Below are positions 1 through 8,549 of a stretch of DNA of 37,271 bases, piece by piece. Made by a program: the position numbers and the translations under genes. The DNA is taken from NCBI GenBank assembly GCA_934193545.1, contig CAKPVL010000014.1, positions 1 through 37,271 of the forward strand, given 5' to 3'. The number at the start of each line of letters is the position of its first letter. The first letter of the stretch is position 1. Origin of the DNA: an uncultured Granulicatella sp. (GTDB taxonomy: Bacteria; Bacillota; Bacilli; Lactobacillales; Aerococcaceae). Under the pieces are notes generated by a model that had not been told where the DNA came from, made no database searches, and was given only the letters and a program-made list of their open reading frames with translations.

Positions 1-40
1 GTCCGAAAGGACAAGCAGTATTTTCAACTTATTGTTAGCA

Positions 41-1846
41 CTAATCGAGTTCGATTTGGCCTGTGTATAGTTTGTAGTAGACTCCGCGTTTGTCCATAAG
101 GGTCTCATGGTCTCCGCGTTCGATAATCTCACCGTGATCCATTACCATAATCACATCCGAATTACGAATCGTAGATAAACGGTGGGCAATTACAAATGAC
201 GTACGACCTTCCATCAATTGGTCCATACCACGTGAAATCAACGCTTCAGTATGGCTATCGATTGAACTTGTTGCTTCATCAAGAATCAATACTTTAGGGT
301 TCGCAACGGCAGCACGCGCAATCGCAAGTAATTGACGTTGACCTTGTGACAAGCCTTCGCCGTCCCCTGTAATTTCTGTTTGGTATCCTTGAGGAAGACG
401 TTTGATAAAGCTGTGGGCGTTCGCAAGTTTCGCCGCCTTAATGACTTCATCATCAGTCGCATCTAAATTACCGTAGCGAATATTATCCGCAATTGTTCCA
501 GTAAATAAATGTGTGTCTTGCAATACAATCGATATTGTCTTACGTAAGTCATCTTTCTTAATCTTCGTTACTGGAATCTCGTCAAAAGTAATGACCCCAG
601 AATCGATTTCATAGAAACGGTTGATTAAGTTTGTAATGGTCGTCTTACCAGCACCTGTTGCCCCTACAAAGGCTACTTTTAATCCTGGTTCAGCCCATAC
701 ATTGATATCTTTCAAGATACGCACTCCTGGCACATAGCCAAAGTCAACATTGTGTAGTTGGATGTTTCCGACAACCGGAATACGTTTGTCACCATCCACC
801 CAGTACCATTGGTTTGGATCGCGTTGGTCCAGAGTAACCGTTCCTTCGTCGACTTCAGGTTCTTCACGAAGAATGGCAAAGATACGTTCTGCACCGGCCA
901 TCGCACTAAGAAGTACGTTCATTTGTTGAGACATTTGGCCCAGTGGTTGCGCAAACGTTCTTGAGAATTGTAGGAATGAGGCAAGTCCCCCAATATCCAT
1001 GGCGTTAATAATCACCAAGTATCCACCAACTGCTGCGGTAATCGCGTAGTTCACGTAACTGATGTTTCCTAAGATTGGGAACATGATACTTGAATAGAAT
1101 TGTGCGTTATTGGCAGCTTCTTGAAGTTCAGTGTTGAGTTTATTGAATTCATCTAAGACTTTATGTTCGTGGTTAAATACTTTCACCACTTTTTGTCCTT
1201 CAATATGCTCTTCCACGAAACCATTCACTTGTCCAAGAATCGCTTGTTGTGCAGCGAATTGTTTTCCTGATTTGACCCCGAGTTTCTTCACGATTTGGAA
1301 CATCAAGAATACCATCACAATCAGAAGCACTGTTAAGATTGGTGAAAGGATGACCATCATCACAAATGTCAATACTAATTGAAGCATTGAGCTGATAATC
1401 ATTAACATACTGTTGTTAAACGCATTTTGAATATTTTCAAAGTCATTTGTAAAACGAGACATTAAGTCTCCGTGCTTGTTCGTATCAAAGAAACGAATTG
1501 GCAAACTTTGAATATGGTTGAATAAGTCTGCACGCATTTTTTCGATGGTATTTTGTCCCACCGTTACCATTAAACGCGCTGAGAAGTAGCTGGCTGTTGC
1601 CCCAAGTACATAGACAATCGCGATAAAGCCAAGCATTTTCGCTAATCCGGCTAAGTCGCCTGTAGCAATAAAATCATTGATTAACGGACGAATCGCATAC
1701 GTTCCGATAATTCCGGATGCACTTCCAATAATTAAGCAGACGACAACAACTGCAAGAGTCCATTTACTCTTCCATAAATAACCCCATAAGTCTGCCAAAG
1801 TTTGTTTCATATTTTCTGGACGTTTTGGCCCTTTATGTTTACTCAT
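41..1846 (-). CDS. ABC exporter half-transporter, consensus-ATPase subunit (BmrD/EfrD/LmrD-like)
   Basis: This is a 601-residue fused membrane and ATPase half-transporter. About six hydrophobic helices fill residues 30-320, and the nucleotide-binding domain occupies roughly 350-600. The Walker A motif GATGAGKTT, signature LSQGQ, Walker [11 protein letters not shown] with an intact catalytic Glu, and H-loop IAHR are all visible, so this ATPase site is complete. The gene follows and overlaps its partner by 8 bp, so the two are probably translated together and form one heterodimer. In known relatives (BmrCD, EfrCD, LmrCD, TM287/288) such dimers export drugs and dyes; the substrate cannot be read here. 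The sequence starts inside a larger genomic context: positions 1-40 hold only a small GTCC-GAAA-GGAC hairpin at the window edge. Confidence 0.9.
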   Translation of the reverse strand: MSKHKGPKRPENMKQTLADLWGYLWKSKWTLAVVVVCLIIGSASGIIGTYAIRPLINDFIATGDLAGLAKMLGFIAIVYVLGATASYFSARLMVTVGQNTIEKMRADLFNHIQSLPIRFFDTNKHGDLMSRFTNDFENIQNAFNNSMLMIISSMLQLVLTFVMMVILSPILTVLLIVMVFLMFQIVKKLGVKSGKQFAAQQAILGQVNGFVEEHIEGQKVVKVFNHEHKVLDEFNKLNTELQEAANNAQFYSSIMFPILGNISYVNYAITAAVGGYLVIINAMDIGGLASFLQFSRTFAQPLGQMSQQMNVLLSAMAGAERIFAILREEPEVDEGTVTLDQRDPNQWYWVDGDKRIPVVGNIQLHNVDFGYVPGVRILKDINVWAEPGLKVAFVGATGAGKTTITNLINRFYEIDSGVITFDEIPVTKIKKDDLRKTISIVLQDTHLFTGTIADNIRYGNLDATDDEVIKAAKLANAHSFIKRLPQGYQTEITGDGEGLSQGQRQLLAIARAAVANPKVLILDEATSSIDSHTEALISRGMDQLMEGRTSFVIAHRLSTIRNSDVIMVMDHGEIIERGDHETLMDKRGVYYKLYTGQIELD

Positions 1847-3575
1847 CTCCTTTGGCTCCTTTCATTTGGGTTTCGTAAATATCACGATACAAGTCGTTTG
1901 TTTCCATTAACTCTTCGTGAGTTCCTAGTCCGTTCACTTTACCATCATCTAATACAAGAATATTGTCTGCTCCTTGGATAGATGAAATACGTTGGGCAAT
2001 AATGATGACCGTTGTATCTGGTAAATGGTTGAAGAACGCTTCACGGATTTTCGAGTCAGTCGCTGTATCGACCGCTGATGTTGAATCGTCTAAGATTAAC
2101 ACGGCTGGTTTACGTAGCATTGCACGTGCAATTGTAAGACGTTGTTTTTGTCCACCAGAGAAGTTTGAACCACCTTGTTCTACACGAGTGTCATAACCAT
2201 CTGGCATTTCCATAATGAAGTCATGCGCTTGTGCATGTTTGGCCGCTTGAATCATCTCTTCTTCTGTAGCGTCTGGATTTCCCCATAAGAGGTTCTCGCG
2301 AATCGTTCCAGAGAATAAAGTATTTTTTTGTAATACCATCGATACGTTTTGACGAAGGTCTGCAAAACGGTACTCACGAACATCATGACCACCCACACGA
2401 ACAGTTCCTGCTGTTGTGTCGTAGAGTCGCGGAATCAACTGTACAAGAGAAGATTTCCCTGAACCAGTAGGCCCGATAATTCCGAACACTTCACCTGGTT
2501 TAATCTTGAAGCTGATGTCGCTTAACACTTCTTCATCTTGTTGTTTTCCATATGAGAAATGAACATGGTCGAATTCCACTTCACCGTATACTTTGTCCAC
2601 AGTAATTGGAAATTCTGGTTCTTCCACATCGATGTTTGTATCTAACACTTCGAAGATACGGTCCATTGATGCTTTTGTCATGGTTAACATTACGAAAACA
2701 AATGAAATCATCATGAGTGACATCAAGATTTGTGTGATATAAGAAATGAAACTGATAAGGTCCCCTGTTGTCATCGTTCCGCTAATAACGAGTCCACCAC
2801 CGAACCACATCACCGCAATCGTTACCGCATAAACCGTTAATTGCATAATTGGGTTATTCCACATTACGACATACATCGCATGTAGGGCACGTTCTCTAAA
2901 GGTAGAGTTTTCTTTACCGAATTTTTTCTTCTCAAACGTTTCACGTACAAATGATTTTACAACGCGAATTCCGATAAAGTTTTCTTGTAAGGTACGGTTG
3001 ATGCCGTCTGTTGCTTGTTGTAATTTTCTAAAGCGAGGAAAGGCTGTAGAAATGATGAGTGCTAATGAGAGCACTAAGATTGGAACTGCAACCATGAAGA
3101 CAAGAGATAATTGTGCATTGATACTTACCGCAAAGAAAATCGCAAAGATAAACATCATTGGCGCACGCGCTAAAATACGCATCGTCATAATGGATGTGTT
3201 TTGAATGTTGTTCACGTCACTTGTCATACGCGTAATTAAAGAAGCATTTGAGAAGTGATCGATGTTCTTAAATGAGAAGGCTTGAATTTTCTTCATCTCG
3301 GCAGAACGTAATTCTGCGGCTACCCCAGTACCGGCAGTCGATGCAAATTTCGCACCAAGTACTCCGGCTGAAAGAGACACAATTGCAACTAGAACCATAA
3401 TCAATCCTTGTTGCACAATAAAGCCTAAGTCTTTATTTGGAATCCCTTCGTCGATAATTTGCTTCATAATAATCGGTTGAGCTACTTCACAGAGCACCTC
3501 GATTAAGATGGCAAAAAACGCTAAGAAAGGATATTTTTTATACTTACTAAAAAACGGAATAATCTGTTTTAGCAT
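1839..3575 (-). CDS. ABC exporter half-transporter, degenerate-ATPase subunit (BmrC/EfrC/LmrC-like)
   Basis: This is a 578-residue half-transporter with an N-terminal six-helix membrane domain (about 15-310) and a C-terminal ATPase domain. The ATPase has Walker A GPTGSGKSS and signature FSGGQ. Its Walker B reads VLILDDSTSAVD, with Asp where the catalytic Glu should be, and its switch loop reads IIAQR, with Gln in place of His. These are the two hallmark changes of the degenerate site in heterodimeric exporters, so this protein should pair with the intact subunit encoded just downstream. I chose the ATG at 3575 because AAAGGAG lies just before it. An in-frame TTG at 3644 has no ribosome binding site and lies inside a hairpin. 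A leader with a terminator-like hairpin precedes the gene. Confidence 0.9.
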   Translation of the reverse strand: MLKQIIPFFSKYKKYPFLAFFAILIEVLCEVAQPIIMKQIIDEGIPNKDLGFIVQQGLIMVLVAIVSLSAGVLGAKFASTAGTGVAAELRSAEMKKIQAFSFKNIDHFSNASLITRMTSDVNNIQNTSIMTMRILARAPMMFIFAIFFAVSINAQLSLVFMVAVPILVLSLALIISTAFPRFRKLQQATDGINRTLQENFIGIRVVKSFVRETFEKKKFGKENSTFRERALHAMYVVMWNNPIMQLTVYAVTIAVMWFGGGLVISGTMTTGDLISFISYITQILMSLMMISFVFVMLTMTKASMDRIFEVLDTNIDVEEPEFPITVDKVYGEVEFDHVHFSYGKQQDEEVLSDISFKIKPGEVFGIIGPTGSGKSSLVQLIPRLYDTTAGTVRVGGHDVREYRFADLRQNVSMVLQKNTLFSGTIRENLLWGNPDATEEEMIQAAKHAQAHDFIMEMPDGYDTRVEQGGSNFSGGQKQRLTIARAMLRKPAVLILDDSTSAVDTATDSKIREAFFNHLPDTTVIIIAQRISSIQGADNILVLDDGKVNGLGTHEELMETNDLYRDIYETQMKGAKGDE

Positions 3576-3606
3576 TTTTTCACTCCTTTTTAATGATTTT
3601 AGATAA

Positions 3607-3639
3607 TAAAAAACTGTCCTTGAGTTCCTCTCAAAGACA
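3607..3639 (-). terminator. terminator-like hairpin in the leader of the ABC exporter operon
   Basis: Read on the minus strand, a 10-bp stem (3639-3630 with 3624-3615, one G-U pair, 5-nt loop) is followed directly by GTTTTTTATT. It lies between the promoter at 3667-3695 and the start codon at 3575. It therefore behaves like a leader terminator rather than the end of any gene. In Bacillus the related bmrCD operon is controlled by ribosome-mediated attenuation. Attenuation here is inference. Confidence 0.6.
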
Positions 3640-3666
3640 AGCAATTAGCTACGAATTACTATAAAT

Positions 3667-3695
3667 AGTTTAACAATCTTTCTATTGGTTTTCAA
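3667..3695 (-). promoter_or_regulatory. promoter of the ABC exporter operon
   Basis: On the minus strand TTGAAA (3695-3690) and TAAACT (3672-3667) are separated by 17 bp. This fits a sigma-A promoter and places the start of transcription near 3660, about 85 nt before the start codon. Confidence 0.5.
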
Positions 3696-3803
3696 TAGAT
3701 TGCCCTTCGAAATTTAATTGAATTTTCATTTTTACGTTACAATCTTTTCTGCTTAGAAAACGAATGCCAGCTTCAACTTTTACACTTCGAATGTGCCTGT
3801 GTT

Positions 3804-3833
3804 TTGTGTTTAGAGCGCGATTTATGGTACAAT
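3804..3833 (+). promoter_or_regulatory. thrC promoter
   Basis: TTGTGT (3804-3809), an 18-bp spacer and TACAAT (3828-3833) form a sigma-A-like promoter, with TGG just before the -10 as an extended element. The leader would be only about 30 nt, which leaves no room for a T-box or other riboswitch. Confidence 0.55.
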
Positions 3834-3868
3834 GAGCGCAACGAAATTTTAGAAAGCGAGGGACTCAA

Positions 3869-5359
3869 GTGTCCACAATTCAATACATTAGTACACGAGA
3901 CACAAACAACCGCGTTACAGCTTCGCAAGCCATTTTAAAAGGGATTGCTGAAGACGGTGGTTTATATGTACCAACTGCCCTCCCAGAAGTGACTCTGGAC
4001 TGGGAAGTGTTAAAAACTCAAAGCTATCAAGAAATTGCCATCGAAATTTTATCTGCATTTTTAACAGATTTTACCAAAGAAGAAATTACAAACTGCGTGC
4101 ATTCCGCATACGATACAACATTTGATACAAAAGAAATCGCACCAGTGAAAAAAGTTGGCGACCGTCATTTCATGGAACTCTTCCACGGAAGAACTATCGC
4201 CTTCAAGGATATGGCCCTATCTATCTTGCCATACCTACTTACAACTTCTGCGAAGAAAAACAAATCCGACAAAGAAATCGTGATTCTAACAGCGACATCA
4301 GGAGACACTGGTAAAGCTGCCCTTGCAGGCTTTGCGGACGTACCTCATACAAACATCATCGTATTCTATCCAAAAGGCGGCGTAAGTACCATCCAAGAAC
4401 GCCAAATGGTCACACAAGCCGGCGACAACACATTCGTCTATGGCGTAGAAGGAAACTTCGATGACGCACAAACAAAAGTCAAAGAGTTATTCGCGGATAA
4501 AGAGTTAAACGCAACACTAGCAGAAAAAGGATTCCAATTCTCTTCTGCAAACTCAATTAATATCGGACGTCTTTGCCCACAAATCGTCTACTACGTATTC
4601 GCATATGCACAATTAGTCAAAGATGGTACTCTATCAATTGGTGACCCAATGAACGTTGTAGTTCCGACTGGTAACTTCGGTAACATCCTAGCAGCCTACT
4701 ATGCAAAAGGCATCGGTGTTCCAATCAATAAACTCATCTGTGCTTCAAACGAAAACGATGTGCTTGTTGATTTCTTCCAAACAGGAACATATAACCGACT
4801 ACGCGAATTTAAATTAACAAGTTCTCCAAGTATGGATATCCTTGTTTCAAGTAACCTTGAGCGTTTCGTCTTCGAATTAACAGGACGTAGCTCAAAGGAA
4901 ACAAATGCACTCATGACTTCCCTAAAAGAAAATGGAAGCTACTCTGTTCCAAATACAGACACTGCTCTATTCAAGCAATTTTACGGAAACCGTGCGAGCC
5001 AAGAAGAGACAGCTCAAACGATTCATGACGTATTCACGAACGAGCATTATTTATTAGATCCACATACCGCGGTTGCGGATGCTGTGTATTATAAATACAA
5101 GAAAGAAACAGGAGACGAAACTCCTACAGTGGTCGTATCGACGGCGAGTCCATACAAATTCCCACAAAGCGTTCTTTCAGCACTAGATGTGGACACAAAC
5201 CAAACAGATGCTAAATTGATGGAAGCTATTCAACAAGAAAGCGGCATTGCGATTCCAACAGCTGTCACAAGCGTATTGGATGCGCCAATCCGTCATACAA
5301 AAGTTCTTTCAATCGAAGGCATGAAACAATCAGTCCTTGATTCATTAAACATTCAATAA
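3869..5359 (+). CDS. thrC: threonine synthase
   Basis: This 496-residue PLP enzyme converts O-phosphohomoserine to threonine and phosphate in the cytoplasm. The PLP lysine lies in the motif IAFKDMA (Lys113). The phosphate-binding TATSGDTGKAA and the GNFGNILAAYYAK loop are present. The start MSTIQYISTRDTNN and the length match the long bacterial class of threonine synthases. Translation begins at a GTG with a weak GAGGGA ribosome binding site. The gene is a single transcription unit with its own promoter and a strong terminator, and no other threonine pathway genes (hom, thrB) lie beside it. Confidence 0.95.
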   Translation: MSTIQYISTRDTNNRVTASQAILKGIAEDGGLYVPTALPEVTLDWEVLKTQSYQEIAIEILSAFLTDFTKEEITNCVHSAYDTTFDTKEIAPVKKVGDRHFMELFHGRTIAFKDMALSILPYLLTTSAKKNKSDKEIVILTATSGDTGKAALAGFADVPHTNIIVFYPKGGVSTIQERQMVTQAGDNTFVYGVEGNFDDAQTKVKELFADKELNATLAEKGFQFSSANSINIGRLCPQIVYYVFAYAQLVKDGTLSIGDPMNVVVPTGNFGNILAAYYAKGIGVPINKLICASNENDVLVDFFQTGTYNRLREFKLTSSPSMDILVSSNLERFVFELTGRSSKETNALMTSLKENGSYSVPNTDTALFKQFYGNRASQEETAQTIHDVFTNEHYLLDPHTAVADAVYYKYKKETGDETPTVVVSTASPYKFPQSVLSALDVDTNQTDAKLMEAIQQESGIAIPTAVTSVLDAPIRHTKVLSIEGMKQSVLDSLNIQ

Positions 5360-5367
5360 AACAAATA

Positions 5368-5412
5368 AAGACAAGAAATCGTTGAAACGACGATTTCTTG
5401 TCTTCTTTTTTT
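5368..5412 (+). terminator. thrC terminator, possibly bidirectional
   Basis: A perfect 14-bp stem (5368-5381 with 5391-5404) is followed by CTTTTTTTT. It lies between the convergent thrC and nitroreductase genes, so it may also stop the minus-strand transcript, although the T-run on that side is weaker. Confidence 0.85.
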
Positions 5413-6160
5413 ACTCTTCTGTTAAGAATCCTTGTGCTTTAAGTACATCGAGCATTTCCGCACGTTTAGCCCCGAGCGTGTGGTATTTTGTAGACACTTG
5501 TTTTGTAAAGGCATCTACACGACGATTCGCATCACGAAGGTCGTAGTATTCTGTCACTGTCGCATCATACTCTTTTAATTCTTCTAAAGGATTCTCAAGG
5601 TCTTGATATCCATTTTCCATATGAATCACTTCTTTTGGAAGGCGTGGTTTTAATTGTGGCTCTTGATTTGGCCAACCCACAGCTAAACCGATTGCTGGGT
5701 AAGTGTATTTTGGTAAATTTAGTAACTCAACAATTTTGGCTGTATCGTTAAAGAAACTTCCTAGGTAAACAGTTCCCATTCCTAGAGATTCTGCTGCTAC
5801 AACAACGTTTTGAGCCGCAATCACTGCATCTGTTAATCCAGATACGAAACGGTCTGCGCTTCCTTGAACTCCTACTTCTTGTCCTAAGGCTTTCGCAATT
5901 TCCGTGTTACGACGTTGGTCTACAACGAATACAAATAGATGTCCGCTAGTCGCCACATAAGGTTGCCCACTCACGGCCGCTAATTCCTTCTTCAACTTTG
6001 GATCCGTCACACTAATAATCGAATAAGCTTGCATGTACATACTTGAAGCTGTTCTTTGCGCTACTTCTACTAGTAAATCCACTTCTTCTTTTGTTAGAGG
6101 CTTCTCTTCAAACGCACGAATCGTACGGTGATTTAATTGTGTTTTGATAGTTTCTTTCAT
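5411..6160 (-). CDS. NADPH-dependent nitro/flavin reductase (NfsA/Frp family)
   Basis: This 249-residue protein of the nitroreductase fold should bind FMN and reduce nitro compounds, quinones or flavins with NADPH. The N-terminal HRTIRAFEEKPL motif is the typical FMN-phosphate binding segment. The central block AAESLGMGTVYLGSF and the later YPAIGLAVGWPNQEP are hallmarks of the NfsA/Frp group. The C-terminal extension rich in charged residues is also usual. A good ribosome binding site (AAAGGAG) precedes the ATG. It follows mecA on the same strand, separated only by the mecA terminator. I found no clear promoter in that gap, so partial read-through from mecA is possible. The physiological substrate is unknown. 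Confidence 0.88.
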   Translation of the reverse strand: MKETIKTQLNHRTIRAFEEKPLTKEEVDLLVEVAQRTASSMYMQAYSIISVTDPKLKKELAAVSGQPYVATSGHLFVFVVDQRRNTEIAKALGQEVGVQGSADRFVSGLTDAVIAAQNVVVAAESLGMGTVYLGSFFNDTAKIVELLNLPKYTYPAIGLAVGWPNQEPQLKPRLPKEVIHMENGYQDLENPLEELKEYDATVTEYYDLRDANRRVDAFTKQVSTKYHTLGAKRAEMLDVLKAQGFLTEE

Positions 6161-6182
6161 ATGAATTGCTCCTTTGTATCAA

Positions 6183-6210
6183 AAAAAGAGTCGACTGCTC
6201 AACTCTTTTT
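6183..6210 (-). terminator. mecA terminator
   Basis: On the minus strand the stem AAAAAGAGT (6210-6202) pairs with ACTCTTTTT (6191-6183) and runs into more T residues. It sits 6 bp after the mecA stop codon and about 22 bp before the nitroreductase start. Confidence 0.7.
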
Positions 6211-6215
6211 GATTT

Positions 6216-6899
6216 TTAGAAATATTGTTTGCCTGTTTCCAAGGCAGCTTCTGGCATAATGACTTCGCCGTATTCTTTTAAGACTTCCCATGAAATTCTT
6301 GAGAACTCCGCATACTCGCGAACAAGCCCCATTTTCGCAGCGACTTCTTCTGGTTTTTCTACTTGATGGAAAACATGTAAGAAGTAGTGTCCGCTATAAC
6401 GATAAAGAACAGATTGGTCGAACTCCCCTGCTGTTTCTTTTGCCATTGAGACGAAATCTTCGAAGTCTTCAAAGACAACTGTCACATCGATTGGTTTCAA
6501 TGTGGAAGATTTATCTTCCGTATTAATGACTGGTTTTGGAGAAATTTTTCCTTCTTCTTTATCCTCTTTACGCTTCTTCCCAATACGGTCTGTTAGAGAA
6601 TGTTGAATCGTATCGACGATATTGCGCACCATACGCTCGTCTGTTGATTCATCTCCCATGTCCACGATACGTGTGACATAGAGTTCTAAACCGTCTGGAT
6701 TTGGCATGATTTGGAAACTCAATCCGTCTGAATCTTCGAATTGATTCAAGACGCCCATCTCCTCTAAAATACTATGGAAAAAGCCTTCGATTTCGCCTGG
6801 ATTTCCAAGTAATTCAGGTATTGATGTACCACGGTCGATTAGATCTTGGTTCTCGATACGCAACAAGAATGTATCGTCGTTAATGCGTTCCATTTCCAT
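6216..6899 (-). CDS. mecA: adaptor protein MecA
   Basis: MecA (227 residues) delivers substrates to the ClpC-ClpP protease and is itself degraded with them. Its best-known targets are the competence factor ComK in Bacillus and Spx in several Firmicutes. The N-terminal substrate-binding domain begins with the family signature MEMERINDDT. A charged linker (about 110-135, GKKRKEDKEEGK) leads to the ClpC-binding C-terminal domain ending in FSRISWEVLKEYGEVI. I chose the ATG at 6899, which has AAGGGG 8 nt upstream, over an in-frame GTG at 6908 that overlaps that ribosome binding site. spx lies 5.6 kb upstream on the same strand. In Bacillus the two genes are near neighbours. Confidence 0.93.
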   Translation of the reverse strand: MEMERINDDTFLLRIENQDLIDRGTSIPELLGNPGEIEGFFHSILEEMGVLNQFEDSDGLSFQIMPNPDGLELYVTRIVDMGDESTDERMVRNIVDTIQHSLTDRIGKKRKEDKEEGKISPKPVINTEDKSSTLKPIDVTVVFEDFEDFVSMAKETAGEFDQSVLYRYSGHYFLHVFHQVEKPEEVAAKMGLVREYAEFSRISWEVLKEYGEVIMPEAALETGKQYF

Positions 6900-6929
6900 A
6901 ATATTCACCCCTTTTTACCTTATCTATCT

Positions 6930-6958
6930 ATTCTAGACCAAACCTGACAAAAATAAAA
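6930..6958 (-). promoter_or_regulatory. possible mecA promoter overlapping the arm of hairpin element 1
   Basis: TAGAAT (6935-6930, minus strand) would be the -10 of mecA. The hexamer 17 bp upstream is TTTTAT (6958-6953), a weak -35 that falls inside the outer arm of the large hairpin element. The -10 is plausible and the -35 is poor. Confidence 0.35.
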
Positions 6959-7326
6959 GAAATACGATTGGAACACAAATACGAATTGGTTTGCGCTTGT
7001 GCTTGTTGAAAAACAGCTTGGGATGGGGCAAATTGAACTTGCGTTCAAATATACTAAAAAAAGATTACTGCGAATTCCTTGCGGATTCTCTTTATAATCG
7101 CTGTTACGGGGCACCGGTGTAAGCCTGTAGTCTTACACCTTCGAAGCTTCAAACGCGGAGTAAGGAACAAGTTCCTACTCCGCATAATTCTTCTTCGATG
7201 CGATTTCCCATTACTGCGATTATAAAATCCGCAAGATTCTTCGTAATCTTTTTTATTTAGTTTCGTTCAATTTGCCCCTCCAAGCTGTTTGAATAGGTGC
7301 TAACCCACTCGTATTTCTTATTTTTG
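6948..7326 (+). repeat. large intergenic hairpin element, copy 1
   Basis: This 379-bp imperfect palindrome fills the gap between mecA and the ABC-2 operon. Nested arms pair in order: 6948-6967 with 7309-7326, 7011-7038 with 7265-7290, and 7053-7110 with 7210-7260. The core (about 7111-7209) holds hairpin 1 (GGTGTAAG 7116-7123 with 7132-7139), the linker TTCGAAGCTTCAAA (7140-7153), hairpin 2 (7155-7168 with 7171-7183) and the tail TAATTC. The inner arms run into T-runs on both strands, so the structure could terminate transcription from either side, including the ABC-2 operon. Three other copies of the core lie in this window. I do not recognise the family. Confidence 0.75.
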
Positions 7327-7391
7327 GAAGGGTGGAAATGATGGAAGTGGCCGCGAAACGACGATACTTCTTCTCTTTTTATAAATAAGAC

Positions 7392-8549
7392 TTAGGCTTT
7401 GCGGAGGGTGAGGCCGAATTGTCTTGTTCGGATGTGTTGGATGCTAAAGGCTAGTGCTAAATACAAGATTCCGAATAAGAGGACCATGCCTAAGTTCATA
7501 GCGTAGCTTGAAAATTCTAGTGACGAGTTTTCTGCTGCAGTCATGACGTAATATACTGGGAAGAATTTCGCAATGCTAATGGCTACTGGGTTGAGTAATT
7601 CGAGCGGTACGAAAATTCCTGAGATAAAGGATACACCCATCCCCACTACTGTACTTGCTGCAGAATACCCATACGTGTTATCCCCGATAATGACCGAGCA
7701 AAGGAATGCCAGTGCATAGGCGGTTAGTGCCGATGCAAAAGTGAGCATTAATGCCTTTGGAGCTCCCGCACTCACATAGAAGCTTGGTGCTACAATGGCC
7801 ACGAATAGTAAGTTGATACCGACGATAATTCCAACGACCGTTAAGCCACCGAGGAATTTTTCAATCGTCACTTGGTTTACACTCTTCATACCGATAACGA
7901 TTCGTTTAGCGACTTCATCATTTTCAAGTAAGGCAAAGATTAATCCAAGCAAGAAGATAAATACTGAGATATAAACGAACGGTGTATACGCAAAGTAGAT
8001 TTCACCAAATTTCGCATAGTAATCGTCATCCTTAACTGTGGCGTCTTTTGAAATGACACTTACTGATGCCTGCTCGCTTAAAATCTTATTCATATTTTCA
8101 ACGCTGAAGTTGCCTTGAGCTTTCAATACAACCGCATAGCGAATATACGAATTGACATACTCACGAAGGATATTTCCGTTCAGTGAATTCCCAATTTCCA
8201 TTTTGACAGCAGATTCTCCATTATTAATTCTTGAATCTACATCTGATGGAATCCAGATTGCCCCATCCACATCATTTCCATAGACAGCTTCTTTCATGCT
8301 GTTATCGCTATTGGTTGTGAGTGTGACTTTATGATCTTTTTGAAGTGCGGCAATGAGCGCGTTGATAATGTCGCTACTGCCATCTGATTCGTCTTTAATC
8401 ATGACTTGATACTGTGTATCTTTGAAACCTGTGACTTCGTTATTTCCTAGCACTTGAGAAAGGCCCATTGCCATAAAGATGACTAGGAAAAGTATCGCAT
8501 ATGATTTTAATCGATAAGCAAGTTTTAGAAAATATTTATAGACTATCAT
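7392..8549 (-). CDS. ABC-2 type permease (LnrN-like)
   Basis: This 385-residue membrane protein has one N-terminal helix (about 15-33), an extracytoplasmic domain of about 145 residues, and five or six helices from about 180 to 375. This is the ABC-2 (YhgE/Pip-like or DrrB-like) permease layout. It is the last gene of a three-gene operon and overlaps the preceding permease by 14 bp. With that permease and the ATPase upstream it should form one exporter or resistance pump. The order ATPase-permease-permease beside a NarL-type two-component system matches LnrLMN of Bacillus subtilis, which gives resistance to linearmycins. The substrate here is unknown. Confidence 0.82.
   Translation of the reverse strand: MIVYKYFLKLAYRLKSYAILFLVIFMAMGLSQVLGNNEVTGFKDTQYQVMIKDESDGSSDIINALIAALQKDHKVTLTTNSDNSMKEAVYGNDVDGAIWIPSDVDSRINNGESAVKMEIGNSLNGNILREYVNSYIRYAVVLKAQGNFSVENMNKILSEQASVSVISKDATVKDDDYYAKFGEIYFAYTPFVYISVFIFLLGLIFALLENDEVAKRIVIGMKSVNQVTIEKFLGGLTVVGIIVGINLLFVAIVAPSFYVSAGAPKALMLTFASALTAYALAFLCSVIIGDNTYGYSAASTVVGMGVSFISGIFVPLELLNPVAISIAKFFPVYYVMTAAENSSLEFSSYAMNLGMVLLFGILYLALAFSIQHIRTRQFGLTLRKA

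Noticed and set aside
1..12. GTCC-GAAA-GGAC hairpin at the left edge
   Set aside because: Only 4 bp of stem at the window edge; it may be part of a terminator but cannot be judged without the flanking sequence.
3576..3644. N-terminal extension of the ABC half-transporter to a TTG at 3644
   Set aside because: It has no ribosome binding site, runs through a terminator-like hairpin, and adds 23 residues foreign to the family; the ATG at 3575 has AAAGGAG.
6920..7114. 64-residue minus-strand ORF in element copy 1
   Set aside because: It runs through the palindrome arm and has no start signal or counterpart in other copies.
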